A DNA stretch of 41,276 nucleotides, from contig QHTB01000158.1 in the NCBI GenBank assembly GCA_003220615.1, positions 1 through 41,276 on the forward strand, written 5' to 3'. Position 1 is the first letter of the stretch; each line of letters opens with the position of its first letter. This DNA is from Candidatus Rokuibacteriota bacterium. GTDB taxonomy: Bacteria; Methylomirabilota; Methylomirabilia; Rokubacteriales; CSP1-6. A program made the translations under genes and the position numbers. Below, piece after piece: positions 8,694 through 16,527 of this stretch. Below the pieces are notes generated by a model. That model saw nothing but the letters and a program-made list of their open reading frames with translations. It made no database searches and was not told the DNA's origin.

Positions 8694-8772
8694 GCCCCCC
8701 CGATTGCGCGGGGTGCGACACGGTTCCGGAAGCCATCATGGACGTTGCCCCCCCGATTGCGCGGGGTGCGAC
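8694..8772. repeat. Two identical 26-bp direct repeats (8694-8719 and 8747-8772)
   Basis: Both copies consist of G, seven C, GATT and GCGCGGGGTGCGAC, separated by 27 bp. The core GCGCGGGGTGCGAC also ends the palindromic element at 16674-16729 and, with one change (GTGAGAC), the one at 17505-17587. The second copy lies within the 3' end of fdsA and encodes part of its tail. Confidence 0.8.
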
Positions 8773-11453
8773 GCAGCAAGCAACTCCACCTTCACGGCGC
8801 ACACCTTGTACTCGGGGATCTTCGACGCTGGATCGAACGCCGCGTTCGTCAGGAAGTTGGCCGCCGAGTCCTGGAGCTTGACGAACGGCACGAAGATCGC
8901 GCCCGGCCGCACGTCGGAGGACACGCGCGCGTCTCCCGTCAGCTCGCCTCGCCGCGACGTCACGCGCACACCGTCCCCGTCACCGATGCCGAGGCGTGCG
9001 GCATCGACCGGATGGATCGCCACCTCGAGCCGCGGCGCGAGCGCCAGCAGGCCCTCGACCCGGCGCGTGATCGTGCCGCCGTGCCAGTGGTACAGCAGGC
9101 GGCCCGTGTTGAGGATGAGCGGATAGTCGGGATCCGGCAGCTCGGCGGCTTCCACCGTCTGGATCGCCGGAACGAACTTCCCCTTCCCGCGCGGGAACGA
9201 CTCGGCGTAGAGGAAGCGCGTCCCGGGATGATCGGCCGTCGGGCAGGGCCACTGCAACCCGCCTTCACGGTCGAGGCGCGCGTGGGAGATTCCTCCGAGG
9301 AACGGCGTCAGCCGCGCCATCTCGTCGAAGACGTCGGCGGCGTTCGCGTAGTCGAACTGGCCGTCCACGCGCACGCCCAATCGGCGCGCCACCCGCTTGG
9401 CCAGCTCGCTGGTGATCCACCAGTCGGCCCGCGCCTGGCCCCGGGGCTCCAGCGCCTTGCGCACGCGCTGAACGCGCCGCTCGGAGTTGGTGAACGTCCC
9501 TTCCTTCTCGGCGAAAGCAGCGGCGGGCAGGAACACGTGAGCGCGCTCGGCCGTCTCGTGCATGAAGAGGTCCTGCACCACGAGCCAGTCGAGCTGGCCG
9601 ATGGCCTTCTCGGCATGATGCAGATCGGGCTCGGAGAGCAACGGATTCTCGCCGACCACGTACATCGCCCGCACGTCGCCGCTGAGACACCCCTCGATCA
9701 TGTCGGTCACGACGAGGCCCGGCGTGTCCGGCGGCCGCACGCCCCACGCGCGCTCGAACTTCGCCAGCGTCTCCGCGCCATAGCTCTGGTAGCCGGGAAG
9801 GTTGGTCGGGATACAGCCCGCGTCACCGCACCCCTGGACGTTGTTCTGCCCGCGCAGCGGGGAGATTCCCGCGCCGGGAAATCCGAGCTGGCCGGTGACG
9901 AGCGAGAGGTTCAACAGCGTGTGCGCGTTGTGAATGCCGTTGACGTGCTGGGTGATGCCCATCCCCCACACCAGGCAGGAGCCGGCGAACGGGGGCCTGG
10001 CGTACCAGCGCGCGGCCTGGGCGATGTCCCGTTTCGGCACGCCGGTGACGCGCTCGGCCTGCTCGAGCGTGAACGGCTCGAGCGACTGCCGCCAGGTCTC
10101 GAACCCTTCGGTGCGCGCGCGGACGAAGTCCAGATTGGCCAGGCCCTCGTCGAGGATCACCTTCGCCATCGCGTTGAAGAGGGTCACGTCCGTGCCCGGT
10201 CGCTGGGCGATCCAGAGATCGGCCTGGTTGACCAGCTCGATGCGCTTGGGGTTGATGACGACGATGCGCGCACCGTGGTGCATCGCGCGCCGGAAGCGAA
10301 TCGCGATGACGGGATGATTCGCGGAGGCGTCGGCGCCCACGACCATGACGCAGCCGGCCTCCTCGTAGTCGACGTACGAGTTCGACGTGGCGCCCGAGCC
10401 CATCGAGACGAGCATCGCCTCCACCGACGGGGAGTGACAGAGGCGCGTGCAGTGATCGACGTTGTTCGTGCCCATTACGGCGCGCACGAACTTCTGCATG
10501 ACGTAGCCGTCCTCGTTGGTCGCCTTGGCGCTGGCCAGCGCACCGAACCGGCGATGATGGCGCGCGAGCCCATCGGCGGCGAGGTCGAGCGCCTCGTCCC
10601 ACGAGGCCTCGCGCCAGCGGCCGTCGACCTTCACGAGCGGCGTCGTGATGCGATCGCGCGCGTGGACGAACCCGGTCCCGAAGCGGCCCTTCACGCACAG
10701 CGTGCCCAGGCTCGAGCGGTTGGCGGGAGCGTCGTCGGCCATGACCGCGAGTCGACCATCGGCGCGGACGTCCACGCCGATCCCGCAGCCCACGCCACAA
10801 TAGGGGCACGTGGTCTCGACGCGCCGGTCGATCGGCGCCGGCGCCTCCTTCGACCTGAGCGCGCCCGTCGGACACGTCGCCACGCACTGGCCGCACGACG
10901 TGCAGACCGACGACGCCATGGTGCCATCGCCGAACACGCCGACCTTCATCGCGTGGCCGCGCCCGAGCATCGCGATCGCGCCGATCTGCTGGACGTCGTC
11001 GCAGGCGACCGTGCAGCGGCCGCAGAGGATGCACGCCTCGCGGTCCAGGACGAAGAACGACTTGGTGTCGTCGGGCTCGAACTGGTGGAGTGACGCGAAC
11101 GACCCGTTCCTGACGCCATGACGTTCGCAGGCCCGGCCGAGCTGACCGAAGCTGTCTCGGCCAGATCCCGACGTCAGCATCGAGCGCGTGAGATCGAGCA
11201 CGGTCTGCCGAACGCGCACGACCTCCGGATGCGTCGTGCTCACGGCCATTCCATCCCGCGCTGGCAGATGACACGCCGCCGGCGTACCCCGCTGGCCCTC
11301 GACCTGGACGAGGCAGGTGCGGCAGGCGCCGAGCGGACTGCGGTCGGGGTCCTTGCAGAGCTGGGGCAGCGGGATGCCCAGCGCGTTGACCGCATCCAGC
11401 ACGGTCGCGCCGTCCGGCACCTCGACGGGGCGCCCATCGATCGCGAGCTTCAT
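8736..11453 (-). CDS. fdsA: Formate dehydrogenase catalytic (alpha) subunit, FdsA/FdhA type
   Basis: Predicted 905-residue molybdopterin oxidoreductase oxidising formate to CO2. Domains in order: NuoG-like [2Fe-2S] domain with Cys33, Cys44, Cys47 and Cys61; a His/Cys [4Fe-4S] region; ferredoxin-like clusters CILCGRCTVAC and CTSCGQCVATCPTG; the [4Fe-4S] motif CPYCGVGCGIGV of the molybdopterin domain; the Mo-ligand region VDHCTRLCHSPSV, where the ligand is cysteine (codon TGT) and not selenocysteine; and the C-terminal molydopterin-dinucleotide-binding domain (NTGRLLYHWHGGTITRR). The tail AASHPAQSGGQRP is encoded by the palindromic repeat block and its TGA stop (8736-8738) lies between the two 26-bp repeats, so the original C-terminus was probably altered. 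With the downstream fused NuoE/NuoF subunit it forms a soluble NAD-dependent formate dehydrogenase. Confidence 0.92.
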   Translation of the reverse strand: MKLAIDGRPVEVPDGATVLDAVNALGIPLPQLCKDPDRSPLGACRTCLVQVEGQRGTPAACHLPARDGMAVSTTHPEVVRVRQTVLDLTRSMLTSGSGRDSFGQLGRACERHGVRNGSFASLHQFEPDDTKSFFVLDREACILCGRCTVACDDVQQIGAIAMLGRGHAMKVGVFGDGTMASSVCTSCGQCVATCPTGALRSKEAPAPIDRRVETTCPYCGVGCGIGVDVRADGRLAVMADDAPANRSSLGTLCVKGRFGTGFVHARDRITTPLVKVDGRWREASWDEALDLAADGLARHHRRFGALASAKATNEDGYVMQKFVRAVMGTNNVDHCTRLCHSPSVEAMLVSMGSGATSNSYVDYEEAGCVMVVGADASANHPVIAIRFRRAMHHGARIVVINPKRIELVNQADLWIAQRPGTDVTLFNAMAKVILDEGLANLDFVRARTEGFETWRQSLEPFTLEQAERVTGVPKRDIAQAARWYARPPFAGSCLVWGMGITQHVNGIHNAHTLLNLSLVTGQLGFPGAGISPLRGQNNVQGCGDAGCIPTNLPGYQSYGAETLAKFERAWGVRPPDTPGLVVTDMIEGCLSGDVRAMYVVGENPLLSEPDLHHAEKAIGQLDWLVVQDLFMHETAERAHVFLPAAAFAEKEGTFTNSERRVQRVRKALEPRGQARADWWITSELAKRVARRLGVRVDGQFDYANAADVFDEMARLTPFLGGISHARLDREGGLQWPCPTADHPGTRFLYAESFPRGKGKFVPAIQTVEAAELPDPDYPLILNTGRLLYHWHGGTITRRVEGLLALAPRLEVAIHPVDAARLGIGDGDGVRVTSRRGELTGDARVSSDVRPGAIFVPFVKLQDSAANFLTNAAFDPASKIPEYKVCAVKVELLAASHPAQSGGQRP

Positions 11454-11570
11454 CGCGAACGTATTCTAATGGATACGGCGAGTTCTGCCCCGACACGCCT
11501 CCCGGCGCGCTCACGCGATGGTCTCCAGCACGTCTTTTGCTCACGACGTTTCGAAAGGGAGGAGGCTATC

Positions 11571-11795
11571 GTGGCGGGCTGGGGCAAGATGAGCAGCGGC
11601 ATGGCCACGGTGGTTGGCAACTTCGAGAACATGGGGATTCCGATGCCCGGGATCGCCGGGCCGCTCATCGTCAGCCTGGAGCTCATCGGCGGCCTCCTGA
11701 TCTTCCTGGCGGGACCGGGAAGGGCTGCCGTGGACGCACTGTGGTTGGAAGAAGACGACCGCGCACGCCACCAGATCATGGAGCGCGCGGTCTGA
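11571..11795 (+). pseudogene. DoxX-like membrane protein fragment
   Basis: GTG 11571 follows an excellent GGAGGAGG site (about 11558-11565). The 74-residue product starts VAGWGKM and contains FENMGIPMPGIAGPLIVSLE and ELIGGLLIFLAG, the second and third segments of DoxX proteins. Full DoxX proteins have about 130-150 residues and four helices; here the first helix is missing and the sequence changes to charged residues (LWLEEDDRARHQIMERAV) after the third. I interpret it as a truncated remnant, though the good ribosome binding site means the short form could be made. Confidence 0.5.
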
Positions 11796-11834
11796 ACGCT
11801 GGGCGCGCGAGTCAGGCGGCCGGTCGCCGGACTC

Positions 11835-11927
11835 GGCGAGGGCGATGGGAAGGAGGATGGCGCGCGCGAAGTAGAGCGCAGCGACGATCAGAGCGCTGCC
11901 GGCCAGGACCAGGAGCGAACGAGGCAC
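11835..11927 (-). pseudogene. Remnant of an AI-2E-type (PerM-like) transporter N-terminus
   Basis: On the minus strand a frame starting at 11927 reads MPRSLLVLAGSALIVAAL then YFARAILLPIALA, which closely resembles the first membrane helix of AI-2E family permeases. It then loses similarity (ESGDRPPDSRAQ). Only about 31 residues remain, so this is a gene relic. It may also be a chance hydrophobic frame. Confidence 0.35.
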
Positions 11928-11963
11928 GCTTCCCAGGGGAGCAAGCCGACTGCCACGCCGCGT

Positions 11964-11979
11964 GGGGAAAAATTTTGCC
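11964..11979 (+). promoter_or_regulatory. Weak sigma-54-like -24/-12 candidate upstream of the gas vesicle operon
   Basis: GG at 11965-11966 and TTTTGC ending at 11978 have the -24/-12 spacing (10 bases between GG and GC), but the TGGCAC half is poor. It lies in an A/T-rich island (GGGGAAAAATTTTGCC) about 80 bases before the first gas vesicle gene. 11928-12057 contains no gene and presumably holds the operon promoter. Confidence 0.2.
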
Positions 11980-12057
11980 TATGCGCGTATCCCCCTACAA
12001 AACTTTCCCCCCTTTCCCGGACGGGCATTCGTGCCATACTTACCTTCTCTGTCTGTG

Positions 12058-12429
12058 ATGAAAGACCTTACGGCGCCGACCAACAGTCATCGCGTCAGTG
12101 GCCTCGTCGACGTCCTCGATCGCGTCCTGGACAAGGGGTTGGCGGTCGCGGGTGACATCAAGGTCTCTCTGGCGGAAGTGGAGCTCCTGACCATCCGCAT
12201 CCGCCTGATCATCTGCTCGATCGACAAGGCACAGGAAATCGGCCTCGACTGGTGGAAATACGACCGACATCTGTCACCCGGTCGGGATGGCAGCAATTCC
12301 GAGGAGCTCCGGAAGCAAGTGAAGGAACTCGAGCGAAAGGTGGCTCTGCTCACTGCGTCGCCGGCCCCGCCCCACCCCCCCGCGCGACGGAGCAGCAGGA
12401 GCCGGAGACCTAAGGACGCAGGAGGATGA
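12058..12429 (+). CDS. gvpJ: Gas vesicle protein GvpJ/GvpA-like
   Basis: Predicted 123-residue minor shell-type gas vesicle protein. The core ([39 protein letters not shown], then SIDKAQEIGLDWWKYD) has the GvpA fold, and the WW motif and AGDIKVSL are typical of GvpJ rather than the main shell protein. A basic Pro/Arg/Ser tail (about residues 95-123, PPHPPARRSSRSRRP) follows a short coiled-coil stretch. ATG 12058 is used; an in-frame GTG at 12055 is possible and no clear Shine-Dalgarno sequence is seen. First gene of the gas vesicle operon; the stop is 3 bases from the next start. GvpJ proteins are thought to help nucleate or cap the vesicle. Confidence 0.85.
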   Translation: MKDLTAPTNSHRVSGLVDVLDRVLDKGLAVAGDIKVSLAEVELLTIRIRLIICSIDKAQEIGLDWWKYDRHLSPGRDGSNSEELRKQVKELERKVALLTASPAPPHPPARRSSRSRRPKDAGG

Positions 12430-12432
12430 GCA

Positions 12433-12762
12433 ATGCCCGTTGAACGCACAGCCGGCGGCACGAGTCTCATCGATGTTCTCGATCGCGTCTTGGACAAGGG
12501 CATCGTCATCGACGCCTGGGTCCGGGTCTCCCTCGTCGGCATCGACCTGATCACCGTCGAAGCGCGGGTCGTGGTGGCGTCCATCGACACCTACCTGAAG
12601 TACTCGGAAGCCGTCGGGCAGGTCGTCCCGGCCTCGCGCCACGCCGTCGACAACCGCAGCCAGGAAGCGCTCATCGAGGAAAACGCGGCGCTGCGTGCTC
12701 AGCTCGCCGCGAGCTCCGCGAGCTCCAATGGCAGAAGGCAGCGGCGTCCAGCGCAGGTCTAA
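12433..12762 (+). CDS. gvpA: Major gas vesicle shell protein GvpA
   Basis: Predicted 109-residue structural protein forming the hydrophobic rib of gas vesicles. Residues 10-60 ([52 protein letters not shown]) are close to canonical GvpA. The tail after residue 70 is longer and more charged than in most GvpA proteins and has a short coiled-coil-like [17 protein letters not shown] stretch. AGGAGG (12420-12425) is spaced 7 bases from ATG 12433, the best ribosome binding site of the operon, consistent with high expression of the shell protein. Confidence 0.93.
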   Translation: MPVERTAGGTSLIDVLDRVLDKGIVIDAWVRVSLVGIDLITVEARVVVASIDTYLKYSEAVGQVVPASRHAVDNRSQEALIEENAALRAQLAASSASSNGRRQRRPAQV

Positions 12763-12765
12763 TCG

Positions 12766-14919
12766 GTGAATCGATCCGTCGCGATTCGCGCGACCCCCGG
12801 CCCGACCGGCCGGAGCGACGCAAGGCTCGCGCTGGCCGAGTTTCTGCTCAAGTGTGAGGTCGTCCACGAGTGCGCGCTGTGGTCGCTCGAATGGCTGGGC
12901 GATCTCGTGGGCGTGCGGCGGGCCGCGTGCTTCCTCGTCGATCATGATGCCAACGAGCTCGGTGCGGTGGCGGTGTACGGTGGGGCTCCGTCCACGATCT
13001 CGCGGATGACGATCTCGCTCGATCAGCGCGATCATCCGCTGGTCGCGGCCTTGCGGACGCCCCGGCCGATCCAGCTGTCTCCGTCGACGTTCGGGCCGCG
13101 CCTGCGCCGACCTCCGCTGAGCGGATCGGCCCCGTTCCTGGTTCTCCCGCTCGGTCACTCCGGCGAGGAGGGCAGCGAGGCCCCGGGGCTCATCTTGTTG
13201 AGCCCGGCTACGCCCGACGCCGTGCGCGAGGCGACGTGGCTCGCCGGGATCCTCGGCCGGCACCTCACGCGCCTGCGCGCCGTCGAGCAGCGGGCCGCCG
13301 CCCATCGCCGGCTGGAGGGCGAGCTCGCCCTCGTGCAGGGCATGATCAACACGGTCCCCGATCCGATCTTGCTGACCGACGTCGAGGGCCGGGTCGTCCT
13401 CGCCAACGCCCGCGCCGAGGCGCTGCTGGTGGCGACCGAGCGCGAGAGCGAGGGCCGGCGCCGCGCGATCGCGCTCAACAACATGCTGTTCTCGGCGGCG
13501 CTCACCGGACGGGCCATCCAGCGCACGGAGATGCAGCGCCGCGAGCTGCTGCTCGTCGACCCCGTCGATGGCTCCGACCTCCTCTTCGAGCTGATCAGCG
13601 CCGTCACCCACGAGCCCACCGGCAACGTCGTGGTCGTCTCGGTCCTCCGCAACGTCATGGACCTGCGCCGCGCCGCCGAGGAGATGGAGGAGAACTACCG
13701 GAAGCTCCGGCTGGTCGAGGAAGAGGTCCGGGCCGAGCGCGACCGACTCGACCTCATCATCGATTCGGTGGCCGATCCCATCCTGGTCACCGATCCCGGC
13801 GGCGTGACGCTGCTGATGAACGCGCCGGCCGAGATGCTCTTCGCCGCCGCCAGCGAGGCGGCCAGCGAGGTCCTCGTGCGCGTGCAGTCGAACGACGCGC
13901 ACTTCTCCTCGTTCCACGCCAACGTGCTCTTCGCCAGTGGCACGATCCGGCACACGGGGGAGATCGGCCTCGTGAACCCGGAGACCGGCGAATCGTTCCC
14001 GGTCGAGGCCGTGGCCGGCAAGGTCTTCTCCCAGCAGGGTGAGCTGATCGGCATCGTGACCATCCTCCACGACCTGACCCAGGCGCGCGAGCGCGAGCGA
14101 CTCTACGCCGAGCTCAAGCGCGCCTCCGAGCAGCTCGAGGACAAGGTCCGCGAAGCCACCGCCGAGCTGGTCAGGCAGAACGAGCTGCTGCGCCGCCAGG
14201 CCTTCCAGCTCGAGCAGGCGTCGGCCCTCAAGTCGCAGTTCCTGGCGAACATGTCCCACGAGTTCCGGACGCCGCTCAACGCCATCCTCGGCTACACGAA
14301 CATGCTGCTCCAGGGCATCAGCGGCGAGGTGCCTCCGCCCCAACGGAAGAGCCTCAGTCGCATCGATTCGTCGGCCCAGCACCTGCTCGCGCTCATCAAC
14401 GACATCCTCGACATTTCCCGTATCGAGGCCGGCAAGATGCCGATCCACGTGGGCGACTGCGCCATCGCCGACCTCGTCGGCGAGATCGTCGCCGAGGTGG
14501 AGCCGATCGTCTCGCGCACCAAGCTCACGCTCATGCGCGAGATCAATGCCGACCTGCCGCTGGTGCAGACCGACCGGGCCAAGGTCAAACAGGTCGTCAT
14601 CAACCTCCTGACCAACGCGCTGAAGTTCACGCCGGAGGGCTGGGTGAAGATCGCGGCCAGCTACGATCGGGCGAGCGATCGCGCGGTCATCGCCGTCAGC
14701 GACACCGGCATCGGCATCGCCGACGAAGACCAGGCGCGGATCTTCGAGGACTTCACGCAGGCCGACTCCTCGTCGACGCGCGCCTTCGGCGGCGCCGGCC
14801 TCGGCCTCAGCATCTCCCGGCGCCTGGTGACGATGCTCGGCGGCCAACTCACGCTGACGAGCAAGGTCGGCAAGGGCTCGACCTTCACCCTCTCCGTGCC
14901 CAGGAGCCTGAAGCGCTGA
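12766..14919 (+). CDS. Soluble PAS/GAF sensor histidine kinase in the gas vesicle operon
   Basis: Predicted 717-residue cytoplasmic kinase with no membrane segment. Order: GAF-like N-terminal domain (about 25-175), PAS domain (about 185-310, DPILLTDVEGRVVLANARAE), second PAS (about 330-445, DPILVTDPGGVTLLMNAPAE), coiled coil (450-485), HisKA dimerisation domain with phospho-acceptor His498 in FLANMSHEFRTPLNAILGYTN, and HATPase domain with N box (VVINLLTNALKFT) and G boxes (DTGIGIADED, GGAGLGLSISRRL). GTG start 12766 is 3 bases after the gvpA stop, and its TGA overlaps the response regulator ATG. Placement inside the operon suggests it senses a cytoplasmic signal linked to buoyancy control, which is inference. 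Confidence 0.9.
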   Translation: MNRSVAIRATPGPTGRSDARLALAEFLLKCEVVHECALWSLEWLGDLVGVRRAACFLVDHDANELGAVAVYGGAPSTISRMTISLDQRDHPLVAALRTPRPIQLSPSTFGPRLRRPPLSGSAPFLVLPLGHSGEEGSEAPGLILLSPATPDAVREATWLAGILGRHLTRLRAVEQRAAAHRRLEGELALVQGMINTVPDPILLTDVEGRVVLANARAEALLVATERESEGRRRAIALNNMLFSAALTGRAIQRTEMQRRELLLVDPVDGSDLLFELISAVTHEPTGNVVVVSVLRNVMDLRRAAEEMEENYRKLRLVEEEVRAERDRLDLIIDSVADPILVTDPGGVTLLMNAPAEMLFAAASEAASEVLVRVQSNDAHFSSFHANVLFASGTIRHTGEIGLVNPETGESFPVEAVAGKVFSQQGELIGIVTILHDLTQARERERLYAELKRASEQLEDKVREATAELVRQNELLRRQAFQLEQASALKSQFLANMSHEFRTPLNAILGYTNMLLQGISGEVPPPQRKSLSRIDSSAQHLLALINDILDISRIEAGKMPIHVGDCAIADLVGEIVAEVEPIVSRTKLTLMREINADLPLVQTDRAKVKQVVINLLTNALKFTPEGWVKIAASYDRASDRAVIAVSDTGIGIADEDQARIFEDFTQADSSSTRAFGGAGLGLSISRRLVTMLGGQLTLTSKVGKGSTFTLSVPRSLKR

Positions 14920-15341
14920 TGAAGCGATCGCGGCGAGCGACCAACGACGACACGACGAAGACGGCCGACCGCCCGCCGCTCGTCCTGCTCGTGGACGACT
15001 TCCAGGACAACCGTGAGATGTACGCGATGTATCTCGAGCACGCCGGGATGCAGGTCGCCGAGGCCGGCAACGGGCACGAAGCGCTCGATCAGGCCTTCCG
15101 CCTCCTGCCCGACCTGATCGTGATGGATCTGTCGCTGCCCGGGATCGACGGCTGGGAGGCCACGCGACGGCTCAAAGCCGACGAGCGGACGAAGAAGATT
15201 CCGGTGGTGGCCCTGACCAGTCACGCCCTCGAGGGGTACTCGGAGGGCGCCCGGGCGGCCGGCTGTGACGCCTTCGTGACGAAGCCGTGCCTGCCCGAAC
15301 AACTCTTGAGCGAAATTCGGAAAGTTCTGGCTGCGCCCTAG
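14919..15341 (+). CDS. Single-domain response regulator (CheY-like receiver)
   Basis: Predicted 140-residue receiver domain without an output domain. Acidic pair Asp26/Asp27, phospho-acceptor Asp70 (LIVMDLSLPG), Thr100 and Lys122 (FVTKPC) are all present. The ATG overlaps the kinase stop (TGATG), so the pair is translationally coupled. Lacking a DNA-binding domain, it probably acts through protein contact or as a phosphate relay, perhaps on vesicle assembly proteins (inference). Confidence 0.9.
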   Translation: MKRSRRATNDDTTKTADRPPLVLLVDDFQDNREMYAMYLEHAGMQVAEAGNGHEALDQAFRLLPDLIVMDLSLPGIDGWEATRRLKADERTKKIPVVALTSHALEGYSEGARAAGCDAFVTKPCLPEQLLSEIRKVLAAP

Positions 15342-15358
15342 GACGGCGGGGGATCTTC

Positions 15359-16246
15359 ATGGCGAACTCGAAAACCGGAGGCAAGATGCGGGGGAGTACG
15401 ACGAAGAAGACGAAGCCGGCCGTGGTCGAGACGCGTCGCCCATCGCCGGCCCGGGCAAAATCCACTCCGCCGGAGACCGGCGGCGATAGCCTCGGGAAGT
15501 ACGTCTACTGCGTCATCCAGGCCGACGATCCGCAGCGCTTCGGTCCCATCGGCATCGGCGCCAAGCCGTCCGAGGTCCACACCATCAACTACAAGGACAT
15601 CGCCGCAGTCGTCTCCGACACGCCGCTCGAAGTCTACGATCCGACCCGTGAGAACGTGCTGGCCCACGAGAAGGTGAACGAGGCGGTGATGCGCCAGCGC
15701 ACCGTCATCCCCATGTCCTTCGGCACGGTGTTCAAGACCCGCGACGACATCGTGGAGCTGCTGCGGGGCGCCTACGACGCGTTTCGCGACGTGCTCAACA
15801 AGATGGAGGACAAGCTCGAGTTCGGCCTCAAGATCCTCTGGGACCGCGACGTCATGATCCGGGAGATCGAGAAGCAGGACGAGGACGTGCGCCGGCTCAA
15901 GGGCGAGATCGCCACCCAGAAGGGATCGACCTACTTCGCCCGCGTCCAGTACGGACGGCTCGTCGATGCCGCGCTCGGCACCCTCAGCGAGCGCTACGTG
16001 TCCGAGATCTTCTCCGAGCTCCGCGACGTGAGCGTCGCCTCCCGGGCCAACAAGGCCATCGGCGACAAGATGATCCTGAACGCCGCCTTCCTGGTCTCCC
16101 GCGATCAGGAGGCCGCGTTCGACAAGAAGGTGAAGGAGCTGGGCGCGCGCTACGACAAGCTGACGTTCCGGTACACCGGGCCGTGGCCGCCGTACAACTT
16201 CGTCAACATCCGCCTGAAGCTCGAGCGCGCCAAGGACACGAAGTGA
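15359..16246 (+). CDS. gvpL: Gas vesicle protein GvpF/GvpL (copy 1)
   Basis: Predicted 295-residue accessory protein. After a basic, low-complexity N-terminal extension of about 50 residues comes the GvpF/L core: YVYCVIQ, VISP-like segment VIPMSFGTVFKTRDDI, central helical region (EKQDEDVRRLKGEIA) and the diagnostic C-terminal GPWPPYNFVNIRLK. GvpF/L proteins bind GvpA monomers and are essential for vesicle formation. ATG 15359 has GGCGGGGGA just upstream. Its stop overlaps the GvpG start (GTGA). It is one of three divergent GvpF/L copies in this operon. Confidence 0.92.
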   Translation: MANSKTGGKMRGSTTKKTKPAVVETRRPSPARAKSTPPETGGDSLGKYVYCVIQADDPQRFGPIGIGAKPSEVHTINYKDIAAVVSDTPLEVYDPTRENVLAHEKVNEAVMRQRTVIPMSFGTVFKTRDDIVELLRGAYDAFRDVLNKMEDKLEFGLKILWDRDVMIREIEKQDEDVRRLKGEIATQKGSTYFARVQYGRLVDAALGTLSERYVSEIFSELRDVSVASRANKAIGDKMILNAAFLVSRDQEAAFDKKVKELGARYDKLTFRYTGPWPPYNFVNIRLKLERAKDTK

Positions 16247-16527
16247 TCATCCTGGACTCGCTGCTCATCGGCGGCATCAAGTTCGTTCTGGGCAAGCTCG
16301 CCCAGGCGGTCGATGCCGAGATGAACGACGAGGGCCGCCTGCGCGAGGAGCTCCTGGCCGCGCAGATGCAGTTGGAGCTCGGAGAGATGAGCGCCGAGGA
16401 GTTCGCCGAGCTCGAGCGTGCGATTCTCGCCCGGCTCCGCGAGCTTCGCGCGGACGCTGGCCCCTCGCTCTCGTCGCCCGACGTGAAGGTGACGGGGGTG
16501 GAGGCGCGCGCCTGGGACGAGGAGTAG
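16243..16527 (+). CDS. gvpG: Gas vesicle protein GvpG
   Basis: Predicted 94-residue helical accessory protein. IILDSLLIGGIKFVLGKLA and the charged LREELLAAQMQLELGEMSAE followed by EEFAELERAILARLREL are typical of GvpG. Starts at GTG 16243, overlapping the GvpL stop by four bases. Its 3' end overlaps the proposed CTG start (16512) of the ATPase gene in another frame. Confidence 0.88.
   Translation: MIILDSLLIGGIKFVLGKLAQAVDAEMNDEGRLREELLAAQMQLELGEMSAEEFAELERAILARLRELRADAGPSLSSPDVKVTGVEARAWDEE

Noticed and set aside
10370..10500. Possible selenocysteine in the formate dehydrogenase catalytic subunit
   Set aside because: The Mo-ligand codon in CTRLCHSP is TGT, so this enzyme is a cysteine form.
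8652..11093. Long plus-strand ORF opposite fdsA and the diaphorase
   Set aside because: Low-complexity Arg/His/Val-rich shadow frame; the minus strand has complete iron-sulphur and molybdopterin motifs.
12274..14847. Long minus-strand ORF opposite the gas vesicle kinase
   Set aside because: It is the mirror frame of a high-GC kinase gene; its His/Asp/Arg/Val-rich sequence has no domain pattern, while the plus strand carries clear HisKA and HATPase motifs.
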